DNA of 45,252 nt from DSUN01 sp035527715 (GTDB taxonomy: Bacteria; Planctomycetota; PUPC01; DSUN01), in assembly GCA_035527715.1 (NCBI GenBank), contig DATKZY010000209.1, forward strand, positions 1 through 45,252. Reading direction: 5' to 3'. The notes beneath the pieces were generated by a model that saw nothing but the letters and a program-made list of their open reading frames with translations, made no database searches and was not told the origin of the DNA. A program made the position numbers and the translations under genes. This document shows positions 32,420 through 41,658 of the stretch, one piece after another (positions within the stretch are counted from its first letter, which is position 1; each line of letters starts with the position of its first letter).

Positions 32420-33838
32420 TCAGCAGTTCGGCAGGAAGGCGCCGAGCTTCTTGAGCCGGGCCTGGAGCTCGGGCACGGGCACGCCGCGGGTGTCGGCGCC
32501 CTTCTCGATAGCGATGGCGGCCGCCACGCCCGCCGCCTGGCCGGTGATGAAGCAGCCGGGCATCACGCGAATCGAGCCCTGAATGTAGCGGTCCGAGCTG
32601 ACGCAACGCCCGGCGACCAGCACGTTCGAGAGCTTCTGCGGCACGAGGACGCGGTAGGGGATGCCGTAGCTCTCGCCCTTCTTGTAGCGCAGGGTCTTGA
32701 ATTCCTCGGCGAACTGCTTGTAGTTCGCCTCGTCGGGCTTCGAGGCGTGAATGTCCACGGGATAGCAGTAGCGGCCGATCTCGTCGGGGAAGACGGCTCG
32801 CTTGTTGAAGTCCTCCAGGTTCAGCACGTAGTCGCCCGTGATGCGCCGCGACTCGCGGATGCCGAGGAGCGAGCCGGTGGCGACGAGGGTCATTTTCTCG
32901 AAGCCCTTGAGATATTGCTTGTAGTAGCGCTCGTATTCGAGGATCGCCTTGCGGCCCCAGATGAGAGCCTTGGTGACCGAGCGCTCGTCGGTGTTGTCCA
33001 CGCCGAAGGTGTGGCCGATGTTGCCGCCGCCGATGTCGTCGCCCACCTGCCACATGCCGGGCAGGTGGCGATCGTTGATGGTAAAGACCTTGTCCTTGAA
33101 GGCGGCTTCGAGTCGGCTCTCGCCGGCGCCGAGGCCGCTCTTGCGGACCGCCGGCCAGTCCACGTTTGCCCACAGCGAGCAGAGGGTGCCGGGCATGAGG
33201 CCGCCGTCCTTGTCGCCCTTCTCGAAGGGCGCGCCCGCCCACGCCGCCAGGTCGCCGTCGCCCGTGCCGTCCACGAACACCTTGGCCTTGACGGCGAACG
33301 GGCCGCTCTTGGCCGCGAGGACGGCGTGCCCGACGCGGTCGGGTGCGTCCTTCTCGACCCCGACGAGCAGCGTCTCGAACGTGAAGTCCACGCCGGCCTC
33401 CAGGAGCAGGGCGTCGTAGAGGCGTTTGAGGACTTCGGCCTTGATGGGCAGGCAGTCACGGACCGGGAAGCCGCTGGCCTTGGCGGATTTCTCGGCGATC
33501 TCGTGGCCGATGCCGCCGGCCAGGAAGTTCACGCCGTCGGTGAACTGCATGAAGGCGGGCACCATGCCCGCCGTGCCCATGCCGCCGAGGCAGGTGTGGC
33601 GTTCGGCGAGGAACACCTTTCGCCCCTGGCGCGCGGCGGTCACGGCCGCCGCGATGCCCGCCGGCCCGCCGCCGGCCACAAACACATCCACCTCGTGGCG
33701 AACGGGGACACGACGCGTGAAGTCGATCATGGGTTCTCCTTTGGGGGCCTCGGCGGCATACGACGGCACAGCGAGTCCGCTGCCGAGCCCGGCAGCGGCG
33801 ATGGACGCCTTGAGGAACGTTCGGCGGTCGCACGACAT
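32420..33838 (-). CDS. Tat-exported FAD-dependent oxidoreductase (FAD_oxidored)
   Basis: 472 residues. Tat signal (CDRRTFLKASIAAAGLGSG), an FAD-binding start VDVFVAGGGPAGIAAAVTAARQG with KVFLAERHTCLGGMGTAG, a second cofactor segment VFVDGTGDGDLAAWAGAP, and a C-terminal VLVAGRCVSS plus CFITGQAAGVAAAIAI. This is the FAD_oxidored family frequent in planctomycete sugar and uronate gene clusters; it likely oxidises a sugar-derived alcohol or amine outside the cytoplasm. ATG 33838 is eight bases after GAGG; the longer open frame is not supported. 28-bp gap to the next gene of the operon. Confidence 0.85.
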   Translation of the reverse strand: MSCDRRTFLKASIAAAGLGSGLAVPSYAAEAPKGEPMIDFTRRVPVRHEVDVFVAGGGPAGIAAAVTAARQGRKVFLAERHTCLGGMGTAGMVPAFMQFTDGVNFLAGGIGHEIAEKSAKASGFPVRDCLPIKAEVLKRLYDALLLEAGVDFTFETLLVGVEKDAPDRVGHAVLAAKSGPFAVKAKVFVDGTGDGDLAAWAGAPFEKGDKDGGLMPGTLCSLWANVDWPAVRKSGLGAGESRLEAAFKDKVFTINDRHLPGMWQVGDDIGGGNIGHTFGVDNTDERSVTKALIWGRKAILEYERYYKQYLKGFEKMTLVATGSLLGIRESRRITGDYVLNLEDFNKRAVFPDEIGRYCYPVDIHASKPDEANYKQFAEEFKTLRYKKGESYGIPYRVLVPQKLSNVLVAGRCVSSDRYIQGSIRVMPGCFITGQAAGVAAAIAIEKGADTRGVPVPELQARLKKLGAFLPNC

Positions 33839-33863
33839 GTGTTCGCCTCTGCCGGCAAGGGGG

Positions 33864-34739
33864 CTACGGGGTTGGCGGCCAGCCTTGCGGGAGGCGGCCG
33901 TAGACGCTGTGGTACGCAGCGACGGTTTCCGGAGGCGGCTGGTCGGCCGCCCGCTCGACGGCCTCGCGGTACCCCTCGTCGAGTTGGTCGCGCAGGCGCT
34001 GAACCCCGGCATCGTGCTCGCGCTGTTCCTGCTCCGCGGCCAGGGACTTGGAGGGGTCGTAGGAGGCCCACTCGGGCTCTTGGTCCTCGCCTTCCTTGAG
34101 CGCCTCGCGCAGCGGGCGCATATCCACCGCGTAGAGGCGTGGGAAGCTGTAGACCCAATCGAGACCCTGCGACCTGAGGCGGCGGAAGATCATCTCGTAG
34201 GCCGGCGTCAGGTCGGCGCGGCCGCCCACGTGGAACGTGCCCAGATAGAAATCTATGTAGTCGTACCGAGGCGCTTCGGCGTGCTGATTCACGAAGTCCG
34301 CCAGCGTCCCCGCCGCGCCGCGGAAGGAGCCAAGGTCCACGAGCCGGCCATCGGCGGCGATGACCTCGTGGCTGTCCGAGAACACGTCCCACAGGCACAT
34401 TGCGACCAGTTCCTGGCATTCGGTCGTGGGCTCGACGGGCCGTTCAAGGTGCGACTCGCGGACGCTCTCCAGCGTGGGCTCGGGCCGCTCGGACTGCCCT
34501 TCGCGCCGGGAGAGCCGCTGCGCATTCCGGAAGAAGGCCAAGGCTTCCTCAAGGAGCCGCTCGGCGGAGGGATGGAACACGGCGAACAGAGGCGAGCCGG
34601 CCCAGCCGTCTGGCGCCAGTTCGCGGAGGATGTCCTCGCTGCCGAGCCCGGCGGGGAACATGCGCTCCGGCACGGCCTGGCATTCCTGCTCCGTGTAGCG
34701 GCCGCGCTCCGAGCCTTCACCGAATCTGGCGGAAGCCAT
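33864..34739 (-). CDS. hypothetical protein
   Basis: 291 residues, cytoplasmic, rich in Glu and Arg; not recognised. Blocks worth noting: PLFAVFHPSAERLLEEALAFF, CLWDVFSDSHEVIAADGRLVDLGS (about 117-140), YDYIDFYLGTFHV, YEMIFRRLRSQGLDWVYSFPRLY, and a highly charged C-terminal helix. The middle blocks look like a compact alpha/beta domain. A GAGAGG site precedes ATG 34739, nine bp after the URO-D-like stop, so the pair is co-translated. Composition is like that of its neighbours. Confidence 0.7.
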   Translation of the reverse strand: MASARFGEGSERGRYTEQECQAVPERMFPAGLGSEDILRELAPDGWAGSPLFAVFHPSAERLLEEALAFFRNAQRLSRREGQSERPEPTLESVRESHLERPVEPTTECQELVAMCLWDVFSDSHEVIAADGRLVDLGSFRGAAGTLADFVNQHAEAPRYDYIDFYLGTFHVGGRADLTPAYEMIFRRLRSQGLDWVYSFPRLYAVDMRPLREALKEGEDQEPEWASYDPSKSLAAEQEQREHDAGVQRLRDQLDEGYREAVERAADQPPPETVAAYHSVYGRLPQGWPPTP

Positions 34740-34748
34740 GGCAGCCTC

Positions 34749-35834
34749 TCAGCATGTCTCCCTCCGACATCCCTCCTCCAGCATCGCCAGGAAGTTCCCG
34801 ACGGGCACGTAGTTGGCCACGGAGTTGCCGGTGCCGAGGGCCCAGCCGCCGCCGGGGGCGCAGCGCTCGATGAGGAAGCGAGTGTGCCGCCGCACCTCGC
34901 GGACGCTCATGCGACAGAGCTTGTCCATGTCGAAGCCGCCGAGGAGCGCGATGCGGTCGCCCCAGCGCGCCTTCGCCTCCCAGACCGGCTCGATGGCGTC
35001 CTCGAACGAGTGCCGGGCGTCCCAGCCGCAGGCGATGAGGTCCTCCATCACCTCGCTGACGTTCCCGCAGGCGTGCAGGATGGCTGGCTTGCCGCAGGCG
35101 TGGACCGCCGCGACGATGCGCTTGTGCCAGGGGAAGACGTATCGGCGGAGCGCGGCGGGCGAGATGAGGGTCTGGGTGCGGAAGCCCAGGTCGTCGCCGA
35201 GCTGCACGGCGCCGACGACGTCGAAGGCCGCGGCCTTGCCCAGGTATGCCTCGATGCGCGAGCCGACCGCGTCGAACATGTCGGCCGCGAGCCGCTCGTC
35301 GTCGTGGAGCAGGTAGCTGATCCCCTCGTAGCCGAGGAGCCACATCACGTTCTCCAGCACGCCCGAGGAGCCGGGGATCACCTTCATCCCGTCGGGCAGG
35401 AACGCCTTGATCCGCTCGAGCGACGAGTAGTCCACCTTCGACATGTCGGGCCACGGGTACTTCTCGAAGTCCGCGCGAGTGGCGATGGTGTGCGAGCTTG
35501 CCAGAAAGTAGGCGCGTTCGCCCTGGGCGGTCATTGTCTTGGGCGTCTCGCCGTGGGGGAAGCCGAAGCCGTAGGCGCCGCAGTTCGCGTAATCGTAGCC
35601 GAGGGCGAGCTGATAGGCGATGTGCTGCCGCCAGGCGTGCGCCTCGCGGTCCGCGGCCGGCGCGTCGGCTGGCGGCGGCTCCTCGAACCGCCCGATCGCC
35701 CTCAGCACCTCGGGCTGGATGTTCGAGAACAGCTCGTAGAACGGCACCCTGTCCGGCTCGCCCTTCCTGCGCAGCGCCTTCTCCAAGCGACCGAAATCGG
35801 GCGCCCCCGCGACCCCCGGCTTCCACGCAGTCAT
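34749..35834 (-). CDS. uroporphyrinogen decarboxylase family (URO-D/MtaA-like)
   Basis: 361 residues of the URO-D barrel superfamily: RVPFYELFSNI near the N-terminus, YDYANCGAYGFGFPHGE, VDYSSLERIKAFLP, VQLGDDLGFRTQTLISP, KRIVAAVHACGKPAILHACGN (the His-x-Cys segment used for metal or substrate in MtaA-type methyltransferases) and LLGGFDMDKL. In planctomycete and Lentisphaerota catabolic clusters such proteins are probably methyl- or demethylation enzymes or pathway hydrolases rather than heme enzymes; that is inference from context. First gene of the five-gene operon, GGAGG upstream of ATG 35834, transcribed from the shared divergent promoter. Confidence 0.8.
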   Translation of the reverse strand: MTAWKPGVAGAPDFGRLEKALRRKGEPDRVPFYELFSNIQPEVLRAIGRFEEPPPADAPAADREAHAWRQHIAYQLALGYDYANCGAYGFGFPHGETPKTMTAQGERAYFLASSHTIATRADFEKYPWPDMSKVDYSSLERIKAFLPDGMKVIPGSSGVLENVMWLLGYEGISYLLHDDERLAADMFDAVGSRIEAYLGKAAAFDVVGAVQLGDDLGFRTQTLISPAALRRYVFPWHKRIVAAVHACGKPAILHACGNVSEVMEDLIACGWDARHSFEDAIEPVWEAKARWGDRIALLGGFDMDKLCRMSVREVRRHTRFLIERCAPGGGWALGTGNSVANYVPVGNFLAMLEEGCRRETC

Positions 35835-35874
35835 CGCTTCCTCCGATGCAGGTGCGGTTTCCTGCCTTTCAACC

Positions 35875-35929
35875 TTGCTCCCGAGGGCCTTGCGGCGGTA
35901 TTATAGGCGGCGCGAGCACCAGATAGCAA
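35875..35929. promoter_or_regulatory. symmetric bidirectional promoter with overlapping -10 boxes
   Basis: Plus strand: TTGCTC (35875-35880), 18 bp, TATTAT (35899-35904). Minus strand: TTGCTA (35924-35929), 18 bp, TATAAT (35900-35905). The -10 boxes share the same seven bases, and the -35 boxes are almost equidistant on either side. It drives the GH42-like gene to the right and the five-gene operon to the left, whose expression would be mutually exclusive at any instant. Confidence 0.65.
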
Positions 35930-35949
35930 ACCTATCAGGAGGCCGGCAC

Positions 35950-38900
35950 ATGCGTGCACCCGCCAGGTCGTGGCTTCTGTGGCTCCTCCTAGGCATCTCG
36001 GCGGCCCTGGCCGGGGAAGCCGACCCGCTCGACGAGGCGTGCTGGATCTGGAGCGACAAGGATACGAACGCGATCGGCCCGCCGCTGCGGACCGCCGAGT
36101 TCTCGTTCTCCCGCGACTACGAGGTCAAGGGCGAGGTGAAGAGCGCCACGCTGCGGGTCACAGCCGAGAGCGTCTACACGCTCCTCGTGAATGACAAGCA
36201 GGTCGGCGCCGACGACTTCTGGCTCACCCTCGATTCGCACGACATCAAGCCCTTCCTCGTCCAGGGCAAGAACCGCATTCTCATCAAGGCGCAGACGAAG
36301 ACCTGGTTCGCCGGCCTCTTCGTCGTGGGGACCGTGGAACTGGCCGATGGGCGGAAGCTGGCGATTCGGTCGGACGCGACGTGGGACTGCACGAACGACC
36401 TGGACGGCAAGACGGCCAGGGCCGAGGTCGTCATCCAGGGCCTCAACGGCGGCTGGTGGAACAACTGCAACCGCCTGATGGTGATGCCCGACCAGTGGTA
36501 CCGCCTGAACACGGAGCTGGTCACGCCCTGCATCCCCTGGGCGAAGCCCCTCGCGGGCGGGCGGCTCAAGCTCCTCATCATCCAGCCGCGCGTCACCCAG
36601 CGCGACACGGTCGAGCTGCTCCAGCGGGCCGACGTGGATGCGACGGTCGTCTTCAGCGACTTCCACGTGTTCACCCGCGACCAGCTTCGCCAGCCCTTCT
36701 TCCCGCTCACCAAGGGGCAGCGGCGCGAGGACATCGTGGCCGACCTCACGAAGGCGCTCCAGGGCTCCTACGACGCCATCGTCCTCGGGCCGGTCGAGGA
36801 GAGCGTCTTCTATGAGGTCGTCGCCGACAAGCTGAAGGCGATGGTCCAGGGCGGCACCGGCCTGATCTACACGGCGATCCCCCCTCGCAAGGTGGTCAAG
36901 GAGGGGGAGAAGAAGCCCGTATCGGACCCCACCTTTGAGAAGGAACTCACCGCGGCGCCTGTCGCCGCTCCGCCGCCGCTTCTTGCCCAAGGTGTTCCCT
37001 ACGCGGCGCTGCCCGGGTTCCGCCTGGGCGAGAAGGACAAGGAGAAGGACTACCGCAAGGTGGCCGCGCTCTTCCAGTTCGGCAAGGGCCGCGTGATGCG
37101 CCTCGGCCTCGCGAGCGGCTGGGGGCTCTTCGCCAATGCTCCCGACCGCAACGACCTGCACTACGAGTATTACCAGGCATTCGCCCTCAAGGCGATGCTT
37201 TGGGTGGTGGGGCGCGAACCGTCGGTGCAGTTCCAGGAGTTCCCCGCTACGGTGCAGGCCGAGCGCGGGACGGCTGGCGAGCCCTCGACTCCGCTCGGGC
37301 CAGGGCTGGCCTTCCGCCTCGCGGGGAAAGGCGACTACACAGTCTCCCTCGCCGTTCGCTGCCCCGAGCGCCTGCTCGTCGCGCCCGGCCAGCCCATCGC
37401 GGCGCCGGGGCCAAGTCAGAACGAGGCGATCCTCCGCCCGCTCCACGAGGCCAGGCAGGAGGTGAAGCTGGACGGCGCGGCAGCGGTGCGGTTCCCGCTG
37501 CCCACGCTGCCCGCCGGCTCGTACTTCCTCGATGTCATCGTGAGCGACGGCAAGGGGAACACGAACTGGGCAACGGCGGCCCTCGAGGTCGCCTCGCCCC
37601 TCCGCATCCGCGAGATCAAGCTTGCGCCGCCCTGGATTGACGTGGCCGACGGCAAGGCCGCCGAGCTGAAGGCCACGGCGGCGCTCTCGGCCCCGGCGCC
37701 CGACGGCGCGAGCGTGCGATTCGGCCTGCTCGACAACTGCGACCGCCTCCTCGACCAGGCCGAGGCGAAGCTGGCCAAGGGCGCCGAAGCGGCGGAGGCC
37801 ACCTTCCGGCTCAAGTCCTTCGCCACAACCCTCGGCCGCGTGCGGGCCGAGCTGCGCGTCGCCAACGCGACGGCCGATGTGGCCATCGCCCGCTTCACCG
37901 CCGTGCGGCGCGACTGGGACCGCTTCTTCTTCGTTGGCTGGGCGGGTTCCCCCGCCAACCACGCCGGCAACGTCTACGCGCGCGTCCTCGCCAGCCTGGG
38001 CTTCGACGCGGGCCGCGGCATGCGCGTGACCCACGACACCCTCGAGGCGGCCGACACCGTGGCCCTGCCCGGCTACTCGGGCCTGCCGCGCCGCGCCTTC
38101 GACATCACGCCCGAGCAGCTCAAGCGCGCCCAGGAGGCCACCGAGAAGCTCAAGGAACAGCGCCCCTTCGACCCCGTGGCCTACTACTGCGGCGACGAGA
38201 TTGACTACGGCGGCGGCGACGAGCTGCCCGGCCGCATCGTCGAGTTCCGCAGCTTCCTCCGCGACCGCTACCGCACCATCGCCGCGCTCAACGAGCAGTG
38301 GGGCACGAGCTACGCCTCGTTCGACAAGGTCTACCCCATCGCCCGGCGCGCCCAGCTCCAGGAGAGCGAGAAGGGCAAGCTCATCCTCCAGAAGGACTAT
38401 CACGAGCAGGCCACGGCCACCGGCAACTACAGCCGATGGATTGACCAGTGGCTGAGCAACTACAAGGCGTTCAACGACATGGCCCGCCGCCCCCGTCGGG
38501 TCATCAGGCTCTTCGACCCCCACGCCCGCGTGGGCGTGGACTGCCCGATGTGGCCCTTCGCAAGCTGCGGACACGACTGGTATACGTTCATGCAGGAGTT
38601 CGAGATGTTCGCCCCCTACGGCAAGGAGGGCGAGGTCCTGCCCTACGAGGACGCCCGCTCCTTCGCCCGGCCGGGGGCGTTCCTCGGACTCGAATACGGC
38701 GGCTACATCTACAACGCCTTCGTGCGCGGCGAGGAACTCACCGACATCGAGTGGCACCACTGGCGGATCTGGCACGGCCTGCTGCGCGGCTTCACGAGCA
38801 CCTGGTTCTACCAGCTCACGCCGCCGGGCAACGAGTCGTGCATCAGCCCCGGGCTGACCCCCGTGCCCACCCTCGAGCAGTATGCCCGCGACCTGGCGGC

Positions 38901-40197
38901 GATTCGCGGCGGCTACTACACGCTCTTCACGCGCGCCCGGCGCGACTATGGCGGCATCGCGCTCCACTACTCCGTGCCCAGCCGCCTGCTGTGCCCGATC
39001 CTGCCCGACCTGGGCGCCGAGCGGGCGTTCACCTTCCACTACCTCCTCCAGATCCTGCGCGACCAGGTGGGCCAGCCCTACACGATGCTGGCGAACGAGC
39101 AGATCAAGCGCGGCGGCCTGAGCGGCTATCGCGTGCTCATCATGCCCCTGTCGCTGGCCATCGGCGAGGAGGAGGCGCGGGAGCTGACCCGCTTCGTGCG
39201 CCGCGGCGGCCTGCTCATCGCCGACGCCCGGCCCGGCCTCGCCGACGAGAGCGGACGCGTGGGCCACAACGCCGCCATCTCCGCCCTCTTCGGCCTCACG
39301 TGGAAGAAGGAGCTGGGCCGCAAGATGCTCACTGGCTCGATCAGCGGCGACTACAAGGGCGTCGCCATCGAGACCCCCGTGCAGAAGTTCCCCGCCGACC
39401 CCGCGGTCGTCCTCAACGGGGCCAGGGCCCTTTGCGAGGTGGACGGCATTCCGCTCGTCACCTGCCACGACGTCGGGGCCGGCAGCGCCGTGTGCCTCAA
39501 CATCCCGTTCAACTACTACCGCGGCTACCCGACGCCCGAGCACCTTTACGCCTACATCGGCGAGCCGGGCCACAACCGCCTCGTCGGCACACTCCTCGCC
39601 GCCATCCTGCGGGCACACCAGGTCGCCCCGCCCGTGCGCGTGGACTGCCCTGGTGACCGCTGGCTGCCGGGCCTCGACGCCTCGGCTCACGCCGATGGGC
39701 GCGCCACCTACGTCGGCCTCACCAAGCAGCGCAAGGCCAAGCTCGAGGGCGAGAGCGAGGTCGTCGTCCACGCACCGACACGGGGCCACGTCTACGACAT
39801 GCTCAACGGCCGCTACGTTGGTCAGGAGCCCACTTGGCGGGTCAAGCTCGCGGCGGCCGACGTGCAGCTCTTCAGCATGCTGCCGTACACGGTGAAGGCC
39901 CTGCGGGTCACGCTGCGGCGGGATCCGGCGGCCCGCGGCGCCGCCATCGAGGGGCGGGTGCGCATCGAGAGGACCGGCGGGCTGTTCAGCCGATCGGCCC
40001 GCCACTTCATCGGCCTCCAGGTCGCACGCCCCGACGGGCAGACGGTTCGCTACCTGGCGCGCACCCTCGAGACGCGCGGGGGCAGCGCCGACTTCGTCCT
40101 GCCCCTGGCCCTCAACGAGCCGACGGGCGTCTACACCCTCACCTTCCGCGACATCGCCACCGGCGCCACCGCCACCGTGCAGGCGCGCGTCGAGTGA
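35950..40197 (+). CDS. giant exported GH42-like glycoside hydrolase
   Basis: 1415 residues. A signal peptide (SWLLWLLLGISAALAG) is followed by a galactose-binding-like beta domain (about 25-170). A Rossmann-like segment (LKLLIIQPRVTQRDTVELLQ) and an Ig-like region lead to a GH42-type barrel at about 660-1010: FFFVGWAGSP, YYCGDEIDYGGGDELP, ALNEQWGTSYASFDKVYPIA and FLGLEYGGYIYN, where Glu residues could be acid/base and nucleophile. A trimerisation-like domain follows (YRVLIMPLSLAIGEEEARELTRFV, LLIADARPG), then C-terminal beta domains. Probably a beta-galactosidase or related exo-enzyme on a large glycan. AGGAGG eight bases before ATG 35950. Confidence 0.8.
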   Translation: MRAPARSWLLWLLLGISAALAGEADPLDEACWIWSDKDTNAIGPPLRTAEFSFSRDYEVKGEVKSATLRVTAESVYTLLVNDKQVGADDFWLTLDSHDIKPFLVQGKNRILIKAQTKTWFAGLFVVGTVELADGRKLAIRSDATWDCTNDLDGKTARAEVVIQGLNGGWWNNCNRLMVMPDQWYRLNTELVTPCIPWAKPLAGGRLKLLIIQPRVTQRDTVELLQRADVDATVVFSDFHVFTRDQLRQPFFPLTKGQRREDIVADLTKALQGSYDAIVLGPVEESVFYEVVADKLKAMVQGGTGLIYTAIPPRKVVKEGEKKPVSDPTFEKELTAAPVAAPPPLLAQGVPYAALPGFRLGEKDKEKDYRKVAALFQFGKGRVMRLGLASGWGLFANAPDRNDLHYEYYQAFALKAMLWVVGREPSVQFQEFPATVQAERGTAGEPSTPLGPGLAFRLAGKGDYTVSLAVRCPERLLVAPGQPIAAPGPSQNEAILRPLHEARQEVKLDGAAAVRFPLPTLPAGSYFLDVIVSDGKGNTNWATAALEVASPLRIREIKLAPPWIDVADGKAAELKATAALSAPAPDGASVRFGLLDNCDRLLDQAEAKLAKGAEAAEATFRLKSFATTLGRVRAELRVANATADVAIARFTAVRRDWDRFFFVGWAGSPANHAGNVYARVLASLGFDAGRGMRVTHDTLEAADTVALPGYSGLPRRAFDITPEQLKRAQEATEKLKEQRPFDPVAYYCGDEIDYGGGDELPGRIVEFRSFLRDRYRTIAALNEQWGTSYASFDKVYPIARRAQLQESEKGKLILQKDYHEQATATGNYSRWIDQWLSNYKAFNDMARRPRRVIRLFDPHARVGVDCPMWPFASCGHDWYTFMQEFEMFAPYGKEGEVLPYEDARSFARPGAFLGLEYGGYIYNAFVRGEELTDIEWHHWRIWHGLLRGFTSTWFYQLTPPGNESCISPGLTPVPTLEQYARDLAAIRGGYYTLFTRARRDYGGIALHYSVPSRLLCPILPDLGAERAFTFHYLLQILRDQVGQPYTMLANEQIKRGGLSGYRVLIMPLSLAIGEEEARELTRFVRRGGLLIADARPGLADESGRVGHNAAISALFGLTWKKELGRKMLTGSISGDYKGVAIETPVQKFPADPAVVLNGARALCEVDGIPLVTCHDVGAGSAVCLNIPFNYYRGYPTPEHLYAYIGEPGHNRLVGTLLAAILRAHQVAPPVRVDCPGDRWLPGLDASAHADGRATYVGLTKQRKAKLEGESEVVVHAPTRGHVYDMLNGRYVGQEPTWRVKLAAADVQLFSMLPYTVKALRVTLRRDPAARGAAIEGRVRIERTGGLFSRSARHFIGLQVARPDGQTVRYLARTLETRGGSADFVLPLALNEPTGVYTLTFRDIATGATATVQARVE

Positions 40198-40224
40198 GGG
40201 GACGCCGGGACGGCCTTGCACGCC

Positions 40225-40253
40225 TTGACTCGCCGGCGGGCACTTGGTATAGT
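40225..40253 (+). promoter_or_regulatory. promoter of tRNA-Arg and the PQQ-propeller gene
   Basis: TTGACT (40225-40230), 17 bp, TATAGT (40248-40253), 25 bp upstream of the tRNA. No further promoter is seen before the protein gene at 40366. Confidence 0.7.
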
Positions 40254-40278
40254 TCGATCTGAACAACGACCCGCGCTC

Positions 40279-40355
40279 GCGCCCGTAGCTCAATTGGACA
40301 GAGTGGAGGCCTTCGAAGCCTACGGTTGCAGGTTCGAGTCCTGCCGGGCGCGCCA
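40279..40355 (+). tRNA. tRNA-Arg(TCG)
   Basis: 74-nt cloverleaf plus encoded CCA (40353-40355). Acceptor GCGCCCG (40279-40285) pairs fully with CGGGCGC (40345-40351); the loop CTTCGAA gives anticodon TCG for CGA codons; the T-arm is GCAGG-TTCGAGT-CCTGC. One G-A mismatch sits at the base of the anticodon stem (40306 with 40322). Confidence 0.9.
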
Positions 40356-40365
40356 GGGGCTGAAC

Positions 40366-41658
40366 ATGCGTGTTCCCGCCGCAGCCATCCCGCTCCCCAT
40401 CCTGCTGTTCCTCGCCCACGCGGCGGCGGGGGCGGACTGGCCGGAGTTCCGCGGCCCCCGGGGCGACGGCCACGCGGCGGCCGCAGCCGACGCGAAGCCG
40501 CTTGGCCTGCCGCTGCGCTGGAGCGAGAAGGACAACGTGGCGTGGAAGACGGCGGTCCCGCATCGCGGCTGGTCCACGCCCGTCGTCCTCGGCGGCCAGG
40601 TGTGGCTCACGACGGCGACGACCGACGGCCACGACTTCTTCGCGCTCTGCGTGGACGCCGCGACGGGCAAAATCCTCTTCAACGAGCGGCTCTTCCACGC
40701 CGACAACCCCGAGCCGCTCGGCAACAACGTGAACTGCTACGGTTCGCCCTCGCCCGCCATCGAGCCCGGCCGCGTCTACATCCACTTCGGCAGCTACGGC
40801 ACGGCCTGCCTCGACACCGCGACCTTCAAGGTGCTCTGGGAGCGCAAGGACCTCTCGTGCCGTCACTACCGCGGCCCAGGCTCGTCCGTCGTCCTCTTCG
40901 AGAACCTCGTGATCCTGACGTTCGACGGAGTAGACGTGCAGTACCTGACCGCGCTTGACAAGAAGACGGGGCAGACCGTGTGGAAGACCGACCGCACGAC
41001 CGACTTCAACGACCTGGACGGTCAGGGCAAGCCGACGCGCGAGGGGGATTTCCGCAAGGCGTTCTCGACGCCGCTCGTCTTCGACGCCGGCGGCAAGCCG
41101 CAGATGATCAGCCCCGGCTCGAAGGCGTGCTACTCCTACGACCCGCGCACGGGCAAGGAGCTGTGGAAGGTGCGGCACACGGCCCACACCGCCGTCGTGC
41201 GGCCGCTCTTCAGCCACGGCTTGGCCATCTTCTGCACGGGGTTGGGCGGGCCGGCTCTGTGGGCCGTCCGCCCCGACGGCGAGGGCGACGTGACCAAGAC
41301 CCACGTGGCCTGGAAATTCGCCGAGGGCGCGCCACGCACGCCCTCCCCCATCGTCGTGGGCGACCTGCTCTACATGGTCGACGATGGCGGCCAGGCGACC
41401 TGTCTCGAGGTGGTCACGGGCAAGGCCGTGTGGAAGGAGCGGATCGGCGGCAACTACGCCGCGTCGCCCATCCACGCCGATGGCCGGCTCTACTTCTCCA
41501 GCCAACAGGGCAAGACCACCGTGCTCAAGCCCGGCCGCACCTTCGAGGTGCTGGCGACGAACACCCTCGACGGCGGCTTCATGGCCTCGCCCGCCGTCGC
41601 GGGCAAGGCGCTGATCCTGCGGACGAAGACGCACCTCTACCGCATCGAGGAGAAGTGA
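40366..41658 (+). CDS. exported PQQ-like beta-propeller protein
   Basis: 430 residues: signal peptide (IPLPILLFLAHAAAGA), DWPEFRGPRGDG start typical of PVC PQQ-propeller proteins, then repeated WD-like blades with AAT/DKKTG/DPRTGKELW/VTGKAVWKE motifs. These propellers usually act as protein scaffolds or dehydrogenase-like proteins; the PQQ-binding residues cannot be confirmed, so enzymatic activity is open. ATG 40366 lies only 10 bases after the tRNA-Arg CCA, so the tRNA 3' end is part of its leader; the GGGG just after CCA may serve as the ribosome-binding site. Translationally coupled to a 35-aa ORF. Confidence 0.85.
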   Translation: MRVPAAAIPLPILLFLAHAAAGADWPEFRGPRGDGHAAAAADAKPLGLPLRWSEKDNVAWKTAVPHRGWSTPVVLGGQVWLTTATTDGHDFFALCVDAATGKILFNERLFHADNPEPLGNNVNCYGSPSPAIEPGRVYIHFGSYGTACLDTATFKVLWERKDLSCRHYRGPGSSVVLFENLVILTFDGVDVQYLTALDKKTGQTVWKTDRTTDFNDLDGQGKPTREGDFRKAFSTPLVFDAGGKPQMISPGSKACYSYDPRTGKELWKVRHTAHTAVVRPLFSHGLAIFCTGLGGPALWAVRPDGEGDVTKTHVAWKFAEGAPRTPSPIVVGDLLYMVDDGGQATCLEVVTGKAVWKERIGGNYAASPIHADGRLYFSSQQGKTTVLKPGRTFEVLATNTLDGGFMASPAVAGKALILRTKTHLYRIEEK

